NCBI GenBank assembly: GCA_900893395.1
Contig: CAAHFI011564509.1
Span: 1 to 28,930 of the forward strand
Length of the DNA stretch: 28,930 bases
DNA from: Euglena gracilis
Taxonomy: Eukaryota; Euglenozoa; Euglenophyceae; Euglenales; Euglenaceae
Direction: 5' to 3'
Positions within the stretch are counted from its first letter, which is position 1. Each line of letters opens with the position of its first letter. Shown here one piece after another: positions 9,152 through 18,831 of this stretch. The translations under genes were made by a program, and so were the position numbers. Below the pieces are notes generated by a model. It had not been told where the DNA came from, did no database searches, and saw only the letters and a list, made by a program, of their open reading frames with translations.

Positions 9152-11739
9152 TGCGTCGACGCTCTGTTTGCGCGGCGTATTGAACCGACTGCGCGGAAGC
9201 AACGCCGGGTGAGGCACGGGGTCCCGCCGCGCCGCCGGCCCCGCGAAGAACACGACCAGTCCCATATCCGCGCCCAACGCCGGTCCCGTGAATCTCCCGA
9301 GGCGGAATCCGCCCGCACCCGGCCGCGCCGGCTCGGCCACGAAGCCCCAGCCCAGCGCCAGTGGTGACGGTGATGCGCGCGTCGACGCTGGGGTCGTGTT
9401 CGCCGGCATCGGAAACCACTTGCAAAACATATCGTGCAAATGCTTGCACACCGCCAGCGTGTTCAGTATGTGCAGCGGTTCCGTCGCCGTTGGCGTCGTC
9501 GGCGGTAATGGCAACGGTGCGCCGCCGCCTCCACCGTTGTGGACCGTCGTCTTCTTCCGGCCATTGTTGCCACCCTCAACGGCGCCATAGTGGTCGTCCG
9601 CCGGATCCGCGAACATCAACAGTGGGTACGCGTCGAACTGCGGGACGTACGCCTTGATCAACGCCAGCGCACCGGGCGCCGTCGCCGCGGCCTTCAGGAA
9701 CGCGAGTTCCAGCTCCAGGGTTCCGACGTGGCGTTCCGAGAAGAGGAACGGGCCGCCGCCCCAGCGCAACCGACACATCCACGACGGTAGCTGGGCCAGG
9801 CGGGGATCGTTCTGGTCCAATAGATGGTTGAGCACGGCGTCGGGCGCGGGGAGCACCGCCCGCAGGGCCGGAGGCACCGCCGCGATCAGCGTGACGACGG
9901 ACGACGACGCGTTTCCCTCCTTTGCGGCGGACGGCGGGCGCGCGCGTTCCAGGAAGTCCCAGACCGCCCGGTCCGCTGGTGCGCCCGGTCCGAGGGTGCC
10001 GGTCGGCCGCGGCACGCTGTACGTCTCCCCCGGGTCGATCACCGGCCGCAAAGCGTCCATCGAGAGCGGCAGCGGCGCGGGTCCGTCCTCATCGTCATCA
10101 TCCGCCGCAGCGTCGACGGATTCCGGATCCAAAAAATCCGCGGCGTGCCTCTCGTAGAATACCTCCAGGCGCTGTTGTATCTGTCGCTGTTGGAGTGCCG
10201 CCGCCGCGTTGCCGTCGGCGTCGTCGTGTGCGGCGTCCTCGACCGGTCGTCGGCGCGGGGAAACGTTGTCCTCTCTCCATTCATCCATCCATCGGTAAAA
10301 AAAATAATAATAAAAAAACGAAAAATTATATAACCTTTGAATGATGAATATATTTTTTGTTCGTCCGCAGTTTTTTTTTGTTTGTGTGTGTGTGCGTTTT
10401 GATTTTGGTTCCCCCCCATCCGGAGGCACGCTTTTAACAGCGTCACGGCGTCGTCCGGCGTCCGCGGCCGGTTCACGGGCGCCACGCTCGTCAGCGGCCC
10501 GACGCCGAAGCTGCGCGGCAACTGCAGAACATTGAGACGGAGCGACAGACTCGTGCGCCACCGCCGGGAGCGATGCAACGCGTCCAGGACGCGCTGCAGG
10601 CGGGCGATGCGACCGTCGCCCCCGCCGCCGGGCGCCGCTCCGAGCAGCGTCGACCGCGCCGCCGCGGTCACGTCGTCGAAATTGCGGACCGCCAGCCGGT
10701 CGTCGGGGACGGCGCGGAGCAGTTCGCACACGGTGGCGGCGTCCGCGGGCAGATTCCGGTGGTCGCCGCGCAACAGCAACGGTTCGGCGACGTTCTCGTT
10801 CCCGTCGTCGTAGTGGATCAGGAGACCGTACGCGGGATCGAGGCGCACGGTGTGGCGGCCCACGACGGCGAGCGGCGGCTGCGACGCGGTCCAGCCGAGG
10901 TCGTCCGGAGCGTCGCGCAGATGGCCATGGAAGATGCGCTGCGGCGGCGGTTGTTTCAGCGCAGCGTTGACGAGGTGACGCAGCGCCAGGAACGCGAGCG
11001 CGTCGAAACGGCCGGGCCCGGGCGTCCGGCCGGCGAGCAGCGCGCGTGGCACCGCGGGGGGTGGCGCGACGGCCCGGCGATTCGCGTCGCAACACAGGAA
11101 CTGGAGGAGGCGGCGGAACAGCGCGTCGCGCGATCCGTTCGGCCAGAAGACTAGCGTCAGCGTGCGGGGACCGAGACCGGCCACGGCCACGTTGAACCGG
11201 GCGGGGGCGGGCGCCGGCTGATCAACCACGGGCGTTCCACCGGCCAGGCGGTGCGGTTGCCGCAGACTTCCGCGGGCGGCGCTCAGCGGCGGGGCCCAGT
11301 GACAAAACTCGTCCTGCAGCGAGTCCACGGTGCGCTGCAGCTCGGGGCTGAGCCCGATCAGTTCCTCGTGCATGATCTGGAACAGGTGGACGTGGTCGGG
11401 GCGGCGGACCAGCAGCACGGCCTCGATCGCCCAGCGCAGGCCGCGGGTCTCGGCCTCGGCGGTGAGGTCGACGGGATCGCCGCCGCCGGACCTCCGCGGT
11501 GGAGGAGGTACTGCGGCCGCTCCGAGGATAAAATGTAAAAAAAAAGATGAAACAAATAAATTTTCTGACGATCGCATGATATGAATTTTTTTGTTGTTTG
11601 ACATCGGAGCGGATACGATGTATCGGTCGCTCATCTCCAAGAGATCACCTTTCACAGCATAAAATCCGGTGGATGACATGACAACCGTCCGCTGTGACAC
11701 AGTGGTGGCTTCGGCCGATGCGGCAGCGGGCAGTCCCAT
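9152..11739 (-). CDS. Large GC-rich multi-exon protein, unknown family
   Basis: The sequence is about 70% GC with long Ala/Pro/Arg-rich but non-repetitive reading. Exons: 11739-11649 (or from a splice near 11692), 11510-10430, and 10274-9152. The intron at 11511-11648 (138 nt) has donor AAAG|GTGATC, a T9 tract and acceptor GCCGCAG. The intron at 10275-10429 (155 nt) is AT-rich with a T8 tract. Both keep phase. Recognisable stretches are HVHLFQIMHEELIGL, TLTLVFWPNGSRDALF and FDALAFLALRHLVNAAL in the first large exon, then a basic/acidic linker and LEVFYERHAADFLDPES, PFLFSERHVGTLELEL, HILNTLAVCKHLHDM. The ATG at 11739 lies exactly at the edge of a tandem array, so the true 5' end is probably the upstream exon at 12305-12380. 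Function unknown. Confidence 0.6.
11715..11737. repeat. 23-bp direct repeat, left flank of array
   Basis: Identical to 12305-12327 over 23 bp, beginning CCGATGCGGCAGCGGGC. Both copies read GLPAAAS in the same minus-strand frame. The array at 11738-12304 lies exactly between them. Confidence 0.9.
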
Positions 11740-12304
11740 TAACTCTCAAAAAATTCAGATGAGTATGAAATCCAAGTTTGTTTTTTTTTCTCCCTTAAGG
11801 GTTGGTCTCACCCTCAAGGGGTGTATTATAGACCAACAAGATTAACTCTCAAAAGATTCAGATGGGTATGACATCCAATTTTTTTCACCCTCAAAGGTTG
11901 GTCTCACCCATCAAGGGGTGTTTTTTTTTAAGACCAAAAAGAAAAACTCTCAAAAGATTCAGATGGGTATGACATCCATTTTTTTTTCACCCTCAAGGGT
12001 TGGCCTCACCCTCAAGGGGTGTTTTATAGACCAAAAAGATTAACTCTCAAAAGATTCAGATGGGTATGACATTCAATTTTTTTTTCACCCTCAAGGGTTG
12101 GTCTCACCCTCAAGGGGTGTTTTTTTTAAGACCAAAAAGAAAAACCCTTAAAAGATTTAGATGGGTATGACATCCAATTATTTTTCACCCTCAAGGGGTG
12201 TTTTTTTTTAGACCGACAAGATTAACTCTCAAAAAATTCAGATTAGTATGAGATCCAAGTTTGTTTTTTTTTCACCTCAAGGGTTGGCATCAGGCGCCCC
12301 GTCA
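11738..12304. repeat. Tandem array, unit about 100 bp
   Basis: Six copies start near 11739, 11841, 11942, 12040, 12140 and 12222. Each has AACTCTCAAAAGATTCAG, GGGTATGACATCC, a T-rich run and the inverted pair ACCCTCAAGG...CCTCAAGGGGT followed by AGACCAA. Variation is mainly in homopolymer length. It sits between two exon-like segments and inside a possible 600-nt intron, with donor TCG|GTGACG beside the right repeat and acceptor GTGTCACAG near 11693 (phase 0 on both sides). Confidence 0.9.
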
Positions 12305-12327
12305 CCGATGCGGCAGCGGGCAGTCCC
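12305..12327. repeat. 23-bp direct repeat, right flank of array
   Basis: Mate of 11715-11737. On the minus strand it is the end of the exon at 12305-12380, just before a candidate donor GTGACG. The duplicated exon edge suggests the array arose with, or after, a local duplication. Confidence 0.9.
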
Positions 12328-13727
12328 GTGTGTCCATGGTCCGCAACAGCGACCACCGCACTTTCCGATGAAGTTGGTTCCTATAAAAAGACAGAGTAAT
12401 ATAAAAATTTGAATTACGTTTGATGACTAATTTTAACGTACCTCTTCCGCAGCTTCGCGTGCCACCATTGCCGTCGCCGCTTCTTCTTCTTCGTTGCTCG
12501 TAGAGGGATGGACCGCAGCGGGACTTCGAAGACCGGTAATTCCAGCACCGTCAGCGATGCTGGTCGGTGCAGGTGCGGCGCGCGATTCCCCCGGATCGAC
12601 GGAGATGGCGCTCACTACGGGATCCTGATCCTGAAAGAAGGAAATCAAAAATACAAAGGTTGACAGGACAAAAAAATAACGGAACACCCGATGATGAACG
12701 ATCGACGATACTGGTGCAACGGCGGGCTGTTTGGACAGTTCGCGGCGGATGCGATCGCGCAGACCGGCGTCACCCAGGACGTTCTCCGTGGCGTACAGTA
12801 GGACGTCGCCGGTCTCCGCGACGCAGCGGTGCCGCACACCGCGCATCGCACCCACAGTGAGGGCCAGGGCGGCCAGGAAATCCGTTGCGGACGGTGGGGT
12901 CTCCGGAAGGCTGCGCCACACCAGCTGGGACAGGCACCGACTCCCACCGTAGCGGTCCACGGGGTCGGCGGCCAGCCATTCCGCGGTGGGTCGGGGTGGG
13001 GGAACTCCGGGCCGACGGCAGTGGCGCTTGGCGGCGGCGGAGGAGGATGACGAGCCGTTGGTCATGGTGTCGTCGTCGCCGTCCGCAACGGTGTCAGAGA
13101 ACACCCGGGCGGGCTTCGATTTTGTCGCCGGACGTTTGAGTGCGTTGAGCTCGGCCTCTTTGGTGCGCGCCTCAATTTCTGCCAACCGGACGCGGAGTTC
13201 GCGCTCTTCGCGTCGATCCTGTAGTTCGATCTCCTGTTTGGTCTGATTTGCCTCTCGCTCACATTGATCTTGTCGATCTTGTAATTCCAATTTGAGCCTT
13301 GTCTGATTCGCTTCAATCTCAGCCAGTTTTGTTCGTGCTTCAATCTCAGCCAGTTTTATTTTGGCCTCAATTTCAGACCGCTTTGTCATCTCCTCCTCAC
13401 GTTGCCTCTGTGTTGCTAACTCCGTTGCTTGCATATTGGGACGCTGGGCTTCGGGGAAAGCCTTCCTCAAACTCTTTTCTGGGATTTAAGAAAAAAAAAG
13501 AGTTTGGGTATCAACAGCATTCGCCGGGCCTCCTGTTCTGCGTAGTTCATAACAAGGACAAAATCTTCACCTGGTAGTTTCTGGGCCTCTTCGACAATGC
13601 GTAGAATGCGTTCATCATTAAACAAAGTCACCTGTCGATTCTCGTTTGCTTCACCTTGAATTTGAGTTGTACTATTCAGTGATACATGTGATTCAACAAC
13701 CGATGCATTTGACGAATGATGAAACAA
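12305..13727 (-). CDS. Coiled-coil family protein, copy A, central exons
   Basis: The exon at 13727-13525 (EEAQKLPGEDFVLVMNY) joins in phase, through a 37-nt intron at 13488-13524 with a T9 tract and CCCAG end, to a long heptad-like coil built on EIEA-K-KLAEIEAR repeats. A basic stretch (AAAKRHCRRPG, likely nuclear signal) follows, then a compact domain: PTAEWLAADPVDR, CLSQLVWRSLPE, DFLAALALTVGAM, GDVLLYATENVLGD. An in-frame intron at about 12632-12715 (donor CCA|GTATCG, acceptor TTTCTTTCAG) leads to an acidic tail. The best intron of the window, 12381-12441 (61 nt, GAG|GTACGT...TTTTTATAG), leads to EPTSSESAVV and the 23-bp repeat. The domain is nearly identical to 15.7-16.2 kb. It probably continues into the GC-rich exons at 9.2-11.7 kb. 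Confidence 0.65.
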
Positions 13728-13742
13728 ACTGGCATGTTTGCA

Positions 13743-14478
13743 TTAATTATGCAAACATCCCGATAAAGCCATTTGTTGTGTTGGGACTTTTGGAAGTGGA
13801 GGCACGAACATCACTTGTTGTAATACCGGCTTTGATATTGGTTCATCAATCACACTCACGGAAGACATATCAAAGTGAGTTTCGTTATCATCTTCTTCAA
13901 TGTCAGGTTCACACATTGCTTTGTTGTAAGCAGCCGTCAGAGGAGCAATTGGATCAGGTGCAGGAACTTCTTTTGATGCATATAAATTTGCCCAGAAACA
14001 CACTGATTCCTTTTTGACGTTATTCGTGATCTGAGGTGCATTCATTACTTCATTGATAACAGCATCAATTGCTGCACCACCTTTCAATTGTTCAATGAGT
14101 GTCTCATGAAGTCGTTTTGGAAATATAGAATGGCTTGAACAATTCAAATTCATTTTTAAGTCTTTCACTGAAAAGCCATTCTAAAATCGGTAAAACGTGC
14201 TCTTGCTTTGCACTGCACACCTCAATGAACTTAGCAGCACACCATCTACATTTTCCCATGTTGTTTATACGACTAAAAATCATACATTTGATCTTTTTTG
14301 GGCATCTCTTGGCACTGCAGTGAAATGGGTATGCGTCTTTTGAGCCATGCGATTTGTTACCGATGTTTTTCAGAGTTGGATATTTGCTCTCTTCAAGCAA
14401 AGCCCCAATTAAATTTTCATCTGTATACAAAAGATTGAAAGCTTTCGGATACATGAAAAAGTATTTCGTCGTTGACAT
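13743..14478 (-). CDS. Zinc-ribbon-like N-terminal exons, copy A
   Basis: The start at 14478 gives MSTTKYFFMYPKAFN. Two cysteine pairs (FHCSAKRCPKK and GKCRWCAAK) match those in copies B and C and suggest a zinc-binding domain. A 46-nt candidate intron (about 14165-14210, ending GGCTTTTCAG) joins in phase to a second exon with LHETLIEQLKGG and FWANLYASKEVP, the family's FWAQLY motif, then an acidic stretch (CEPDIEEDDNET). The upstream segment has a T-rich run and CACAG just before the ATG, so a 5' non-coding exon is possible. The link to the exon at 13727 crosses a palindrome (GTTTGCAT...ATGCAAAC) and is not resolved. The domain combination suggests a nucleic-acid-binding role, but that is inference only. 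Confidence 0.6.
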
Positions 14479-14514
14479 GATGGCTGTGAGAAAAAAAGGA
14501 AAAATGAAAATGAA

Positions 14515-14582
14515 AGAATATTTTTAATGAGATATTACATTTAACATTTATATAAAGCACAATGAATAATAAAGTTACAATA
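14515..14582. mobile_element. Remnant right end of the MITE-like family
   Basis: It keeps GAGATATTACATTT, CATTTATATAAA and a worn AATAAAGTTACAATA end, in the order seen in better copies. No left end or target duplication remains. Confidence 0.4.
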
Positions 14583-14684
14583 CCCTTGATTTTAATCTGC
14601 AACAACAACATCTAAGATGAACTTAAAGAAATATATATTTTTCGATAATGCAATCCGCATATGTATAACAAAATATATACATTA

Positions 14685-15560
14685 AATGCAATGCAATATG
14701 CCTTCAAAAACAGGCAATATGCATTTAAAACGTTGCAATATGCCCTCTTTAACAAGCAATGTGCATTGAAACAATGTAATATGACTTCAATAACAGGCAA
14801 TATGCATTTAAAAAGTTGCAATATGCCCTCTTTAATAAGCAATGCACATTAAAACAATGTAATATGCCCTCAATAACTGGCAATGTGCATTAAAAAACGT
14901 TGAAATGTGGCCTCTTTAATAAGCAATATGCATTAAAAATGTAATATGCCTTCAATAACAGGCAATGCACATTAAAAAACGTTTCACTGTGCCCTCTTTG
15001 ATGAGCAATGTGTATTAAAAACAATGCAATATGCAGGCAATGTGCATTAAAAAAAAAGTTGCAATATGCCCTCTTTAATAAGCAATGTGTATTAAAAACA
15101 ATGCAGTATGCGGGCAATGTGCATTAAAAAAAAGTTGCAATATGCCCTCTTTAATAAGCAATGTGTATTAAAAACAATGCAATATGATTTCAATAATAAG
15201 CAATATGCATTAAAAACATTGCAATATGCCCTCATTAATAAGCATTGTGCATTAAAAACGTTGCAACGTGGCCTCTTTAACGAGCAACGTGTATTAAAAA
15301 CAATGCAATATGCCTTCAATAACAGGCAATGTGCATTTAAACGCAATATGCCTTCAATATTAGGCAATGTGTGATTAAAACGTTGCAATATGCCCTATTT
15401 AATTAGTAATTTGTATTATAAACGCTGCAATCTGCACTCGATAGCAAGCAAAGTGTATTAAATAAGCTTCAATGTGCCCTCGATAACAGGCAATGTGCCC
15501 TATAAACGCTGCAATGTACGTGTCCTTTATTACAAGCAATGTTCTTTGAAAACATTGCAA
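14685..15560. repeat. Tandem array, 42-bp half-units paired to about 84 bp
   Basis: About twenty half-units alternate between two kinds: one has TTGCAATATGCCCTCTTTAA followed by AAGCAATGTG, the other AATGCAATATGCCTTCAAT followed by ACAGGCAATGTG, each ending CATTAAAAA. Sequence drift rises toward the right end (15400-15560). Open frames across it are repetitive (KQCALKTLQYAL type) and appear on both strands, a sign of the period rather than of a gene. It lies between copies A and B of the coiled-coil family. Confidence 0.9.
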
Positions 15561-15567
15561 TGCTCTT

Positions 15568-16468
15568 TCAATGACAACCAATCTTCTCGGACAATCGTCC
15601 GGCGTTGCAGGTGCGGCGCGTGATTCCCTCAAATCTACAGCGATGACGCTTATCACGGAATGATCCTACAAGAACGAAATCACGATCATGGTGCGTCGGT
15701 GGGCTGTTTTGACAATTCGCGGCGGATGCGATCGCGCAGACCGGCGTCACCCAGGACGTTCTCCGTGGCGTACAGTAGGACGTCGCCGGTCTCCGCGACG
15801 CAGCGGTGCCGGACGCCGCGCATCGCACCCACGGTGCGGGCCAGGGCGGCCAGGAAATCCGTCGCGGACGGCGGGGTCTCCGGAAGGCTGCGCCACACCA
15901 GCTGGGACAGGCACCGACTCCCACCGTGGCGGTCCACGGGGTCGGCGGCGAGCCATTCCGCGGTGGGTCGGGGTGGGGGACCCCCGGGGCGACGGCAGTG
16001 GCGCTTGGCGGCGGATGAGCATGACGAGATGAATTCTCCGTTGCCGGTCGCAATCATGGTGTCGTTGTCGCCGTCCGCAACGGTGTCAGAGAACACCCTA
16101 GCAGGCTTCGATTTTGTCGCCGGACGTTTGAATGCGTTGAGCTCGGCCTCTTTGGTGCGCGCCTCAATTTCCGCCAACCGGACGCGGAGTTCGCGCTCTT
16201 TACGCCGATCCTGTAGTTCAAGTTCCAGTTTGGCCCGGTTTGCTTCTCGGTCTGCTTGGTCTTGACGTTCTTTGGCTTCCCTTTCTGCTTGATCACGTCG
16301 TTCTCTCTCAGGACGTTCTTCTCTCAGGTGTGTAGATTTGGACTCCAATTCAACGCGATGTTGTAGCGCTTGCATTCGACGCGGTTCCGAAAGATCCATT
16401 ATCATTGACAATTCTAATGCCTTGGAGAGCTCGTTGTTTTCTTTGGCAACCTTCTGAATCAACTGCAA
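15568..16468 (-). CDS. Coiled-coil family protein, copy B, C-terminal part
   Basis: It starts near 16468 (LIQKVAKENNELSKALE), followed by a charged coil (REERPERERRDQAERE), a basic stretch (CSSAAKRHCRRP) and the same compact domain as copy A (PTAEWLAADPVDRH, LSQLVWRSLPET, VLLYATENVLGD). From about 15722 to 16215 the DNA is nearly identical to 12733-13195. After KQPTDAP the frame meets a stop where copy A has its intron. The exon beyond (ESRAAPATPDD) is still recognisable at 15570-15660 but then runs into the tandem array. Copy B therefore looks shortened compared with copy A, and it may be a partial duplicate. Confidence 0.6.
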
Positions 16469-16483
16469 TGTGAATTGACTACA

Positions 16484-17273
16484 TTAAGAACTTGTTGTAC
16501 TCTCAGCTTCTTTGTTCAGTTGTAGTGTCCGACTTGACAGTGAAAACACAGATTCCGTATGGGGCCTTGCATCCAATTCGGCGTCTGGAAGTTTCTGAAG
16601 AATCCTCTGTGTCAATTGCCTCGGAGCTGGTGGTAAAAAGCCACTGTTCACAACGGAAGGAGCCACCGAAGCACTGGAAGATGTTAATTTCACAACCGTC
16701 AATGTATCCAAATTGATTCGTTCTGCACTCACACTTACCGAAGTCAGATCTTCCAAAATATTCTCATTCTCATCCAAGCCATCATCCGATGCATCTTCAT
16801 CAACCGGATACAGGTTACATAGGCTGAATCAATTATATTAACTAACGCTGAAAAATGTAGCCTGTGCGAAAGAGAAGGGTCCTCGGTCTTGCGTGGAGGT
16901 GCGTTGTAGTACAGTTGAGCCCAGAATTTGACTGCGTCGATGTTGACCGGTAAAATATTGTCAGTAACCTAAGCCACCATTTCAGCGAACGACCGACCAC
17001 TGTCACGTCCAAGTCGCAGAACATCATGCACGGTTGCTGGTAATTCATTCTTAGGCTTCAAAAGGCACAACAGACGTCTTTTAGAATTACACATTTGGCA
17101 ACATCCGCGACTGCCTTCTTTGCAGCAATTTTTTATCGTAACTTTTTTTGTTGTTTCAGGACAATCTTCAGCAGGACAGTGAAATTTGACTGTTTTGATC
17201 CAATCGAAGTGTTATTGAAATCGATGCCATCTTCATTGTACATCAGAACAAAAGATGCATGGGCTCGAAACAT
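16484..17273 (-). CDS. Zinc-ribbon-like N-terminal part, copy B
   Basis: ATG 17273 gives MFRAHASFVLMYNEDG, matching copy C (SFSLVYNAEG). The cysteine-rich stretch FHCPAEDCPETTKKV...CCQMCNSKRRL follows in a neighbouring frame after an A4 run near 17200. The FWAQLYYNAPPRK motif lies near 16900-16935, preceded by VHDVLRLGRD as in copy C. A last segment (16777-16484) is Ser/Thr/Glu-rich (DENENILEDLTSVS, PRQLTQRILQKLPD). A GT-AG segment near 16490-16550 could join it to the coil exon, but phase is not settled. At least one stop interrupts the middle, so this copy may be a pseudogene. Confidence 0.5.
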
Positions 17274-17366
17274 TTTCAACTAAAAAAATAAAGATTATGA
17301 ACATAAAATATCCCTTAAAAATTACAAATATATAGCACATATTGAAACATGTAAGATTGTAATATA

Positions 17367-17499
17367 CTGTGACTTTCCTAATTACTGAGAACGTGGTTTT
17401 CAAGATTTCAAGATAATATAAAAAAAGGGGAAATTTAACCAGGAAATATCACATTTTGGATTGAATGGGATTGAATTCCAGTAAATAGAAAAGTTACAG
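17367..17499. mobile_element. MITE-like element, best-preserved long copy
   Basis: 133 bp, beginning CTGTGACTTTCCTAATTA and ending AGAAAAGTTACAG, flanked by TA on both sides (17365-17366 and 17500-17501). The interior shares TTTCAAGATAATAT and GAAATATCACATTT with the copies at 3.1 and 19.1 kb. It lies upstream of copy B, just outside the gene. Confidence 0.75.
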
Positions 17500-17529
17500 T
17501 AATAATATTTAATATTAAATTTAGATTTA

Positions 17530-18330
17530 TATTTAAAATCTCAGATATTCATTCGATATAGCACATATCTCAAATAAATTTAACAATACAGCAGATATCC
17601 CCGGTTCAAAGTAAATTTCCCTTTTATATATCATATATATTGGTTTATATTTAATAATATAGTAGATATCACTAGTTTAAAGTAGATATCGTTATATTAA
17701 CAGATATCCATTAAAAATCCGAGATATCCCCTTTAGATATCCCTTCGATATAGCACATTCTACGAATTTAATATTATAATAGATATTCCCTTGTTGAAGT
17801 AAATATCCCTTTTATATAGCAGATATCCCCAGTTTAAAGCAGATATCCTTTTTATAAAACAGATATCCCCGGTTTAAAGCAAATATCCATTTAAAAAATC
17901 CTAGATATCCCCTTTAGATATCCCTTCGATATAGCACATCTATAAATTTTACGTTATAATGTATATCCCTAGTTTAAAGCAAATATCCCTTTAAAAAATC
18001 CAGGATATTAGATATCCCTTCGATATAGCACATATATAAATTTTACATTATAATAGAGATTCCCGATTTGAAGTAAATATCCCTTTTTTATAGCATATAT
18101 CTTGGTTTAAGTTAAATAATATAGCAGATATCCCCAGTTTAAAGTTGATATCCTTTTTATCCCCAATTTAAAGCAAATATCCCTTTAAAATATTCCTTCG
18201 GTATAGCACACATATAAATTTAACATTATAACAGATATCCCCTTGTTTGAACTAGATATCCCTTCTATATAACACATATCCCCTTCAGTTATCCCCTCAG
18301 TATCATATCCTATACAAAATTTAATTTTTT
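17530..18330. repeat. AT-rich array of GATATCC modules
   Basis: Modules recur in a loose higher-order period of about 100-150 bp: CAGATATCCCC, AGTTTAAAGCAAATATCCCTT, TCCTTCGATATAGCACAT and ATAAATTTAACATTATAATA. The central palindrome GATATC occurs many times. No coding frame is credible. It separates copy B from the dispersed repeat and copy C. Confidence 0.85.
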
Positions 18331-18831
18331 AATTAGATATCCTTGGTTTAAACCAATAATATTTACAATTAAAGAATTAAGACAGCGATAACATCCAGTA
18401 TCTCCCCAGTGAAAATATCATCTCTTTCGGGATTACGATTCCTTTATATATTGCAGCACCTTCGGGTGTAGAAATGGTTTGCTGGCAACCCTCTCTTATG
18501 ATCATGAAAGGCCAAAGAATTAAACTAAACGAACGCATGTTTAAGTTCCAAAAAGATCAGAGGAGTGACATCGTCACAAGAATACAGTGAATGTACCTGA
18601 GGTCTTTGAAGTCACAAATGTCCATTGTGAAAGCAGTGGGAATGGTCAAAAAGGTAAAAAAAAAGTTTCGTGTGAATGGTAAAACAAAAATTGAAATGAA
18701 TTTTGCAAACAGTCGGCTGATACAAAGAAAAAGGAAAGATTCATACCCCTAAAATGTTTGAAATGTGAACTCCTGAATGACATAACGCATAACATAATGC
18801 AGAACATTTTGGGTAAGGTTAATGTAGTATT
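18331..18831. other. Intergenic, with dispersed repeat copy 2
   Basis: 3' flank of the copy C gene. It contains the mate (18555-18640) of the repeat at 1857-1940. Outside that I see only A-rich runs and no coding frame. Confidence 0.6.

Noticed and set aside
8631-11538. Long plus-strand open frames in the GC-rich region
   Set aside because: These are mirror readings of GC-rich minus-strand exons; they are Arg/Pro-rich and do not respect the AT-rich intron boundaries.
14690-15400. Open frames of KQCALKTLQYAL type on both strands
   Set aside because: The tandem array lacks stops in several frames on both strands, which is a period effect.
14685-15560. CRISPR-like array
   Set aside because: Units are directly adjacent, drift gradually and have no unique spacers; the surrounding genes are spliced eukaryotic type.
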